Positions 7,050 to 12,779 of a DNA stretch of 12,779 bases are shown here, piece by piece (position 1 is the first letter of the stretch; each line of letters starts with the position of its first letter). The position numbers and the translations under genes are program-made. Origin of the DNA: Candidatus Spyradenecus faecavium. Lineage in GTDB: Bacteria; Verrucomicrobiota; Kiritimatiellia; RFP12; DVOR01. The notes under the pieces were generated by a model. That model saw nothing but the letters and a program-made list of their open reading frames with translations, was not told the DNA's origin and searched no databases. The DNA lies in NCBI GenBank assembly GCA_018713405.1, contig DVOR01000215.1:1-12779 (forward strand), in the 5' to 3' direction.

Positions 7050-8446
7050 GACTTTCCAAGGGGCAGCGCAGGTGGTTCTGCGGCGCCCTCGCCTGCGTGG
7101 CGTTGGCCGCGCTCGCCGCGATCCTGGCGGACGCGCTGCTGGCGCGCCTGCGCCCGACGCTCGACCTGAGCGCCGTCTGCGGCGAACAGACCGTCTCCGA
7201 GCGGGGGCGGAGCACGCTCATCGAGACCTCGGGCACGATCGCGGTGACGTGCGTGCTCCCCTCGGGCTCGCCGGCCGCCGCGCCGGTGGGGCTGCTCCTG
7301 CGGAAGTTCGCCCAGGCCTCGCGCGAGGTCGCCGGCGCGACGCTCGAGCTGGAATACATCGACCCGCGCGAGGACGCCGTGGCCGCGGCGCGGCTCATGG
7401 CGCAGGGCGCGGACGGCCCGGGCCTCCTCTTCCGCCAGGCCGGGCGGCGCGTCTTCGTGCCGGAGCGGGAGCTGTTGGCCCCGCAGGGCGGCGTCTATGA
7501 CCCCGTCGAGGCGGAGGCCGCCGTCACCTCGGCCCTGATGCGCTTGGGCGCCGAGGGCGTGACGGTAGGGTGGCTCACCGAACGCACCCTCCCCGCCGCC
7601 GGCGACGGCGCGCGCCCGCCCTACGCCGACACCGACCCCGTGGCCGGCTTCTCCGGGCTGCGGCGGGCGCTGGAGCGCGAGGGCGTGCGGATCCGCCCGG
7701 TCTCGTTGCGCGAGGGCGGCGTGCCGGCGTCGGTGCGCGCCCTGATCGTGATGGCGCCGCGCCACGACCTCTCGGACTCGGAGCGGGCGCGCCTCTCCGA
7801 ATGGCTGGACCGCGGGGGGCGCCTGCTGTGCGCCCTGCCGCCGGCGGGCGACGCGGGCCTGGGGCCGCTCTTGGGGCAATGGGGCATCCGCGCGGGACTC
7901 ACGCCCGGCGTCCCGGCGCGACGCGGGATGGACGGCGCGGGCCTGGCCGACCGGCTCTCCGACGAACACCCCATCACCCGCGAGCTGGCCGGCGGCGGCA
8001 CGCTCCTCTCCTTCGGCGCGCCGCGCGCCCTGTGGGCGACGCCGCCCGAGAACGGCTCCGTCACCGTCACGCCGCTGGTCTCCATCGACCTTGACCCCGC
8101 GGCCGACGCCCCCGGGCACGTCGCCACCGTGATGATGGCCGCCGAGAGCGGCAGCGGGATGGGCTCCGACCTGGCCTTCCACCGCGGCCGCGTGGTGGCG
8201 GTGGGTGAGGCCGACTTCGCCACGAACCGCTTCACGCTGGGCCACGCCTCGGCCAACCGAGACCTGGCGCTCAACGCCGTGCGCTGGCTGGTCGAGCTGC
8301 CCGGCAGCGGGGCGCGCTCGGGCGCGGGCGTCCTGCGGGTGGGGCAGGATTCGCACGCGTGGCGGCGGGACTTCGCGGTCGCCGTCCTCTTCGTCCCGAT
8401 GGCGCTGTGCCTGGGGCTCTGGCTGGTCACAAGGAGACGCGGATGA
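7046..8446 (+). CDS. GldG-like ABC-transporter-associated membrane protein
   Basis: The 466-residue protein has a membrane segment near each end (about 9-33 and 444-462) around a large extracytoplasmic domain, the topology of GldG / ABC_transp_aux proteins. Supporting features are LRPTLDLS after the first helix, a LELEYIDPRED segment near residue 110, a DxSDSERARLSEWLDRGGRLLCALPP stretch near 250-270 like the IFT52/GldG fold, and GRVVAVGEADFATN before the last helix. Such proteins normally sit beside an ABC ATPase and permease; here cdaR is upstream instead and only the DUF4340 partner follows. RBS AGGAGG is at 7033-7038, with ATGA overlaps on both sides. Substrate and function are unknown. 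Codon third positions shift from G-rich to C-rich inside this gene. Confidence 0.75.
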   Translation: MRLSKGQRRWFCGALACVALAALAAILADALLARLRPTLDLSAVCGEQTVSERGRSTLIETSGTIAVTCVLPSGSPAAAPVGLLLRKFAQASREVAGATLELEYIDPREDAVAAARLMAQGADGPGLLFRQAGRRVFVPERELLAPQGGVYDPVEAEAAVTSALMRLGAEGVTVGWLTERTLPAAGDGARPPYADTDPVAGFSGLRRALEREGVRIRPVSLREGGVPASVRALIVMAPRHDLSDSERARLSEWLDRGGRLLCALPPAGDAGLGPLLGQWGIRAGLTPGVPARRGMDGAGLADRLSDEHPITRELAGGGTLLSFGAPRALWATPPENGSVTVTPLVSIDLDPAADAPGHVATVMMAAESGSGMGSDLAFHRGRVVAVGEADFATNRFTLGHASANRDLALNAVRWLVELPGSGARSGAGVLRVGQDSHAWRRDFAVAVLFVPMALCLGLWLVTRRRG

Positions 8447-10272
8447 GATTCGGCCGGAACATCCTGATCCTGCTCGCGGTCGTCGTGGCGCTGGCCGCCG
8501 CGCTCGTCGCCGAGCGCCTGATGCGCCCGGGCGCGCCGTTGCCCGAGGGCTCGCCGCTCTTCCCCGTCCCGCCCGAGGCCGTCTCCGCGATCGAGTGGGA
8601 CGGCGAGTCCGCCGTGCGCATCCGCCGGGACGGCGAGTTCTGGCGCATGGACCGCCCCTACCCCGGCGTGCTCTGCGACGCCGCCGCCGTCTCCGCCCTG
8701 CTCGACGCGCTCCAGGCCCTGCGCGTCGACGCCTATCTGGGCCCGGCCGCGGACAGCGATTTTCGGGTGGCGCGCCACCTGACCGTGCACACCGCCGAGA
8801 CCGACCACGTGCGCGGCTTCGGCGGCAGGCAGCGCATGCCCCTGGCGCAGACCCTCGCCGAGGTGGACGGCGCCCTGGTGGCCGTCGAGGCCGAGGCGGT
8901 GGCCGCGCTTCTGGACCGCACCCCCGAGTCGCTCCGCACCAAGACCCTCATCCCCCTCTCGCCGGACCGCATCCGCGCCGTGGAGTGGCTCGCCCCGCGC
9001 ACCCCCCTCACGCGCCTGACCCGCAAGGCGAACGGCCAGTGGGAGGTCTCCCAGCCCTTCCGTTTCGAGGTCCAGGACGCCAAGGTCGCCGAGGCGCTCC
9101 GCACCCTCACCGCGCCCGACGCCGTGGCCGCCTACTGCCTGCCCGCCGACGGCGCGCCCACGCCAGCCGGCCGCCCGCCCGTCGACGACGAGGATCTGGA
9201 GGCGTGCGGCTTGGACGACGCGCACGCCCTGCGCCTGACCCTCCACGTGCAGGGCCTGGGCGACCCCATCACCCTTCGCTTCGGCCGGACCAACCCCGAC
9301 CCCAGCCACCCCGACACCGTCTTCTGCCTGCCCAACGACGCCGAGCCCACCGCCATCGTCGCCGTGCCCCGCGCCCTCCCCGCCCTCTTCGGCCCGGACG
9401 GCCCCTTCGCGCCGGACCTCGGCGACCTCCCCATCCTCGGCGCGCACCTCGACGCCACGCGCCTGACCGTCACCCGGCGCGACGCGCCCGACGCCCCCGT
9501 CGTCGCCCTCACCCGCCGGGACGGCGGCTGGCTCCTGGACAAGCCCGTCGGCCTACCCGCCGACGACGCCGCCGTCAAGACCCTCCTCGACACGCTCGCC
9601 GCCCTCGCCGGCGCGCAGGCCGGCTCCGAGCGCCCCGCCGCCGAGCCCTTCTGCGCCATCGCGGTGGAGGGCCCCGAGGGCACGGCCACCCTGGAATGCT
9701 TCGAGGCGCCCGGCGGCGACCGCCTCCTCTGGCGCGCCGACCAGGGCCGCCTCTACCGCGTCCGCGCGGACGCCTTCCCCGCGCGGCTCCTGGAGCCCGG
9801 CCTGCGCCACGCCCTGCTCGACCGCACCGTGCTCGCCGTGCCCGCCGGGCAGATCCGCCAGATCGACGTCCGCCGCCGCGACGGCGCCCACTGCGTGGCC
9901 GCGCGCGGCACGCTCGATGCCTTCGCCTGGGAGACGCGCCTGCCCGCCGGCCTCTTCGTGGACCAGGACACCGTCAACGCCTGGCTCGCCCGCTTCGCCG
10001 ACCTGCGGGCCCTGCGCGTCCTGCGAGACGCCCCCGTCGCCTTCGACGGCCTCAGCGACTACGGCCTCGAGCCCCCGCTCCTGCGCCTGACGCTCGACCT
10101 CGACGGCGCCTCCGGCGGCGCCCTCCGCCAAGTCCTCCTCATCGGCGACCGCGACCCGGCCACCGGCGCCGCGCCCGCGCTCATCCAGGGCCGGCCCATC
10201 CTCTACGAGCTCGCGCCGGAGGACGTCGACCTCCTCCTCCGCTGGCCCATGAAAGGTGCCCTCCATGACTGA
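8443..10272 (+). CDS. DUF4340 domain-containing membrane-anchored protein
   Basis: The 609-residue protein has one N-terminal membrane helix (about 6-24), and the rest is predicted outside the cytoplasm. It reads as four copies of one module at about 48-98, 177-231, 340-394 and 471-525. Each has a strand with a basic 'I.v.R' pattern, a 'dG.W.v..P' turn and a helix 'aD...v..LL..L..L'. This is the DUF4340 pattern known next to GldG-type proteins. Biochemical function is unknown; the standard setting is an ABC exporter locus. RBS AAGGAG at 8431-8436 and an ATGA overlap with the GldG-like gene support co-expression. The end overlaps the kinase gene by 8 nt. Third positions are mostly C. Confidence 0.8.
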   Translation: MRFGRNILILLAVVVALAAALVAERLMRPGAPLPEGSPLFPVPPEAVSAIEWDGESAVRIRRDGEFWRMDRPYPGVLCDAAAVSALLDALQALRVDAYLGPAADSDFRVARHLTVHTAETDHVRGFGGRQRMPLAQTLAEVDGALVAVEAEAVAALLDRTPESLRTKTLIPLSPDRIRAVEWLAPRTPLTRLTRKANGQWEVSQPFRFEVQDAKVAEALRTLTAPDAVAAYCLPADGAPTPAGRPPVDDEDLEACGLDDAHALRLTLHVQGLGDPITLRFGRTNPDPSHPDTVFCLPNDAEPTAIVAVPRALPALFGPDGPFAPDLGDLPILGAHLDATRLTVTRRDAPDAPVVALTRRDGGWLLDKPVGLPADDAAVKTLLDTLAALAGAQAGSERPAAEPFCAIAVEGPEGTATLECFEAPGGDRLLWRADQGRLYRVRADAFPARLLEPGLRHALLDRTVLAVPAGQIRQIDVRRRDGAHCVAARGTLDAFAWETRLPAGLFVDQDTVNAWLARFADLRALRVLRDAPVAFDGLSDYGLEPPLLRLTLDLDGASGGALRQVLLIGDRDPATGAAPALIQGRPILYELAPEDVDLLLRWPMKGALHD

Positions 10273-11683
10273 GATCCCCCTTGACGCGCTGGGCGAGGCC
10301 GCCTTCGTCACCGACCCAGACTTCCGCGTCATCGACTGCAACGCCCGCGCCGTCGACCTCTTCCGCGCGCCAAGCCGCGAGGCGCTCCTCGGCCTGGACG
10401 CGACCGACTTCCCGAACGACCACGACCTCTCCGCCGAGTTCCCCACCTACCTGCGCGAGCGCCTCACCGCCGTCCCCTTCGTCGTCCTCGAGAACCACGC
10501 CAAGCGCCTGGACGGCTCCACCTTCGTCGCCGAGACCATCCTCCACCGCCTCGACGACGGCCGCGTCTTCCTCACCCTGCGCGACGTCACCGTCCGCGCC
10601 GAGAGCCTGCACCGCCTGGAGGAGGCCAACGAGCGCCTCCGCGCCGCCGTGCGCGACCGCACCGAGTTCGTCTCCAACGTCTCGCACGAGCTCCGCACCC
10701 CCCTCACCTCCATGTCCTACGCCCTCACGAACATGGGCCGCGGCCTCTGCGGCGCCCTCCCCGACAAGGCCAAGGACTACGTCGGCCGCCTCCAGGTCGA
10801 CGTCAAGCGCCTCCTCACCACCGTCAACGACATCCTCGACCTCCGCCAGATGGAGAACGGCACCCTCACCCTCCGCAAGTCCTGCGTCCCCCTCGCGCGC
10901 CTCTTCGGTGAGGTCGTCGACTCCCTCTCCATCCAGGCCCAGACCAAGCGCCAGACCCTCACCCTTGCCCCGGCCCCAAAGGAGATCTACGCCGAGGCCG
11001 ACCGCCACAAGATCGAGCGCGTCTGCTTCAACATCCTCTCCAACGCCATCAAATACACCCCCGAGGGCGGCGCCATCGCCGTCTCCGTCACCGCGCGCGA
11101 CGGCCTCGCCCTCCTGCGCGTGGACGACACCGGCATCGGCATCCCCCCCGAGGCCCTCCCCCGCGTCTCCCAGCGCTACTTCCGCGTGGGCGACCAGGTC
11201 GCCGGCACCGGCCTGGGCCTCTCCATCGTCCGCGAGATCGTCGAGCTCCACGGCGGCAAACTCCACATCGAATCCCCCGTCCCCGGGACCGACCGCGGCA
11301 CGCGCGTCACCGTCTCCCTCCCCGCCTGCCCCGGCCCCACCCTCGTCATCGTCTCCGGCGACGAGGCCTTCATCGCCGACGTCTCCCGCGAGGCCGAGGC
11401 CGTCGGCCTCAGCGTCCACGTCGACCGCGAGGCCATCGACCTGCCCAAGGGCTGCGCGGGCGTCACCCCCGCCCGCTTCCTGCTCGACGGCTCCCTGCCC
11501 GAATCCTACCTCGGCGACCTGGTCTGCCAGATCCGCGGCGACGCCCGCCTCTCCCCCACCCCCATCCTCATCCTCTCGCCGGGCATGGAGCCCAGCCGCC
11601 GCGCCGAGTACGCCCGCATGCGCGTCGAGGTCAGCCCCTGGCCCCAGGCCCAGGAGGCCCTCCGCGCCGTCCTCCGCGCCTGA
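10265..11683 (+). CDS. Soluble PAS sensor histidine kinase with degenerate receiver
   Basis: This 472-residue two-component kinase has no membrane segment, so it should sense a cytoplasmic signal. Domain order: PAS (about 5-110), coiled linker, HisKA with phospho-accepting H141 in SNVSHELRTPL, and an ATPase domain with N box (N256, N260), G1 box DDTGIG (D288), a YFRV F-box-like segment and G2 box GTGLGL (314-319). All catalytic motifs are intact. Residues about 358-472 look like a receiver: LVIVSGDE strand, LLDGSLP with D408 at the phospho-acceptor position and PILILSPG, but the usual KP after strand 5 is replaced by SPWP and the acidic pair is only partly kept. It may be a pseudo-receiver. 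The start at 10265 uses AAAGG at 10252-10256; a GTG at 10256 is a weaker choice. It is the last gene of the operon, with no response regulator adjacent. Confidence 0.92.
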   Translation: MTEIPLDALGEAAFVTDPDFRVIDCNARAVDLFRAPSREALLGLDATDFPNDHDLSAEFPTYLRERLTAVPFVVLENHAKRLDGSTFVAETILHRLDDGRVFLTLRDVTVRAESLHRLEEANERLRAAVRDRTEFVSNVSHELRTPLTSMSYALTNMGRGLCGALPDKAKDYVGRLQVDVKRLLTTVNDILDLRQMENGTLTLRKSCVPLARLFGEVVDSLSIQAQTKRQTLTLAPAPKEIYAEADRHKIERVCFNILSNAIKYTPEGGAIAVSVTARDGLALLRVDDTGIGIPPEALPRVSQRYFRVGDQVAGTGLGLSIVREIVELHGGKLHIESPVPGTDRGTRVTVSLPACPGPTLVIVSGDEAFIADVSREAEAVGLSVHVDREAIDLPKGCAGVTPARFLLDGSLPESYLGDLVCQIRGDARLSPTPILILSPGMEPSRRAEYARMRVEVSPWPQAQEALRAVLRA

Positions 11684-12003
11684 GCGCGCCCCGCGCCGAA
11701 GGGCGCAGTGTCCGGGGCGTTTGGGAACACAGCGCAACACGGAAGCCTAACGGATGCAAGGAGACCGCAGATTGCGCAGATTGGGGCAGATTTGAGGGCG
11801 TGCTACCGCACGCAGGACTGTCGGAATGGCTGACTGGCAGGCATGCCCGCGCGGCTCAATCTGGCACGTCCGCAGGACGTGCCGGGGGTGCAGGGCGAAC
11901 TTCGCCCTGCCGGGGCGTGGGGCAGAGCCCCACACACCTGTTTCCCCTTTCCTCTCTTCCTCCCCTTCGTCCTCCTTGTGTTTTCCCTGAAGCGCCGCGG
12001 CAC
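11684..12003. other. Non-coding hairpin-rich intergenic region
   Basis: I see no credible gene in this stretch. It contains a weak GC-rich inverted repeat (11687-11693 with 11713-11719) followed only by TTT, a short phased repeat CAGATT at 11768, 11777 and 11787, a run of four perfect hairpins (11798-11933), and then a pyrimidine-rich tract (about 11940-11990). No tRNA or rRNA pattern is recognised. It lies between the convergent ends of the kinase operon and the - strand gene. Confidence 0.7.
11798..11933. repeat. Cluster of four perfect hairpins
   Basis: The stems are GCGTGC/GCACGC with loop TACC (11798-11813), GGCACGTCC/GGACGTGCC with loop GCA (11863-11883), GCAGGGCGA/TCGCCCTGC with loop ACT (11890-11910), and GTGGGGC/GCCCCAC with loop AGA (11917-11933). 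The last three follow one another with 6-nt gaps and all have 3-nt loops. Such clusters resemble dispersed extragenic palindromic elements or a structured 3' UTR. No gene is associated. Confidence 0.7.
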
Positions 12004-12040
12004 AAAAAAGGCCCCCGTCCCAATCGGGCGGGGGCTTTTT
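12004..12040. terminator. Bidirectional intrinsic terminator
   Basis: GCCCCCGTCC (12011-12020) pairs with GGGCGGGGGC (12026-12035) through ten pairs including one G-U. It is followed by TTTTT (12036-12040) on the + strand and by the complement of AAAAAA (12004-12009) on the - strand. It can therefore end both the folP-kinase operon transcript and the - strand gene, whose stop codon is 21 nt away. Confidence 0.85.
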
Positions 12041-12060
12041 CAGACCCTTTCGGGCGCCGC

Positions 12061-12779
12061 TCAGAACGCCTGGAAGGGGAGCGAGTGGAGGGTGTTGCCG
12101 GTGGCCACCGAGCCGTCGGGCGAGGCGGCCTGCTTCTGCAGCTTCAGGCAGGTGAGGGCCGTGAGGATGAGCGCCGCGCACGCCGCCACGATGGTGATGA
12201 TGGTGAAGACCTTGGCGCCCTTGGACTCCTCCGCCACGGGGGCGGCCGGGAGGTCCGTCAAGGGGGTGAGCCCCTCATCGTCCAGGCTCTCCAAAGGCTC
12301 CAGCTCCGGCTCGTCGGCCGGCGCGGCCGGGGCCGCCGCCGCGGCGCCGGGCTTCTTCAGCGTGATGGTGCCGGGGCGCTTCAGCTTGATGGTCTTCTCC
12401 TCGCCGCCGGCCGTCACGGAGGCCATGGGCGCGGAGACCTTGGGCTTGGCGGCGCCGCCCGCGGGCGTGGCGCGCTTCAGCTTGATGGTCTTCTGCGTGG
12501 TGTTGGCCAACGGCGTGTTCGACTGGATGCCGCCGAGGACGGAATCGAGCGCGATGCGCGCGGTCTTCGACTTCGCGGCCTGCGTCTCCTCCTTCGCCGG
12601 GGTGGCGCTGGCGGAGACGGGCTTGAGCTTGATGGTCTTCTCCTCGTCGGAGGCCGCGTTCATCGGCTGCTGGGTGATCTCCGGCGGCAGCTCGATGCGC
12701 GAGGTCTGGCGCTTCGCCTGCTGGGCGGCCTCGGTGCCGTCGGCCGCGGGGGCGGCGGGCGCCGCGGGGGCCTCAGGCG
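12061..12779 (-). CDS. TIKLK-repeat single-pass membrane protein (5' end outside window)
   Basis: The reading frame is open from the window edge to the TGA at 12061-12063, giving 238 visible residues. The codons upstream of the internal ATG at 12663 read as coherent, similar low-complexity protein (KRQTSRIELPPEITQQP), so that ATG is probably not the start. The visible part is Ala/Pro/Lys-rich with KTIKLK motifs encoded at 12622-12639, 12475-12492 and 12379-12396, a related TITLKK at 12352-12369, and two RI-L motifs (SRIELPP, ARIALDSVLGG). An acidic stretch (ELEPLESLDDEG) precedes one membrane helix encoded at about 12142-12213, then a short tail. No enzymatic domain is visible. I do not recognise a characterised family, but I recall similar TIKLKRP-containing proteins in PVC bacteria. 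The function is unknown. Confidence 0.8.
   Translation of the reverse strand, partial: PEAPAAPAAPAADGTEAAQQAKRQTSRIELPPEITQQPMNAASDEEKTIKLKPVSASATPAKEETQAAKSKTARIALDSVLGGIQSNTPLANTTQKTIKLKRATPAGGAAKPKVSAPMASVTAGGEEKTIKLKRPGTITLKKPGAAAAAPAAPADEPELEPLESLDDEGLTPLTDLPAAPVAEESKGAKVFTIITIVAACAALILTALTCLKLQKQAASPDGSVATGNTLHSLPFQAF

Noticed and set aside
8205..10268. Long + strand frame overlapping the DUF4340 gene
   Set aside because: Its translation is a run of Arg/Pro/Ala with no structure, while the other frame has a membrane helix, internal repeats, a ribosome binding site and an ATGA junction.
11747..12181. - strand open frame across the hairpin region
   Set aside because: It crosses the bidirectional terminator and the hairpin cluster, overlaps the membrane protein gene in another frame and shows no protein-like motif.

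Overview
The window is GC-rich, gene-dense bacterial DNA. It probably comes from a gut-associated member of the PVC superphylum; Kiritimatiellota or Lentisphaerota is my best guess. This rests on the gene set (secreted GH33-type sialidase, NagA, folP-cdaA-cdaR, GldG/DUF4340 pair) and on a protein carrying repeated TIKLK motifs. It is an inference from remembered families, not from a database search. AAGGAG-like ribosome binding sites and sigma70-like -10 boxes precede most genes.

Layout. (1) 1-221 is a leader with a 22-bp tandem repeat array and the nagA promoter. (2) 222-4196 is a two-gene amino-sugar block on the + strand: nagA with an intrinsic terminator, then a separately started, exported multidomain sialidase. 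(3) 4197-4404 holds a second copy of the repeat array in inverted orientation, then the folP promoter. (4) 4405-11683 is a tightly packed six-gene + strand operon whose neighbours overlap by 4 or 8 nt: folP (dihydropteroate synthase), cdaA (diadenylate cyclase), cdaR (YbbR-domain partner), a GldG-like protein, a DUF4340 protein, and a soluble PAS histidine kinase with a degenerate C-terminal receiver. (5) 11684-12060 is a non-coding stretch of perfect hairpins ending in a bidirectional terminator. (6) 12061-12779 is the 3' part of a - strand gene for a repeat-rich single-pass membrane protein; its start lies beyond the window.

How the genes may work together. The sialidase would release sialic acid from host or dietary glycans. 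Sialate catabolism yields N-acetylglucosamine-6-phosphate, the NagA substrate, so the first block fits glycan foraging. The second block makes a folate precursor and c-di-AMP, and seems to tie c-di-AMP synthesis at the envelope to a GldG/DUF4340 membrane module and a cytosolic sensor kinase. glmM, the usual third gene of cdaA-cdaR operons, is not here, and neither are the ABC ATPase and permease that normally accompany GldG.

Most notable signals: a gap-free 100-bp inverted repeat (81 of 100 positions match) bracketing nagA-sialidase; the c-di-AMP/GldG/DUF4340/kinase operon; and the TIKLK-repeat membrane protein.
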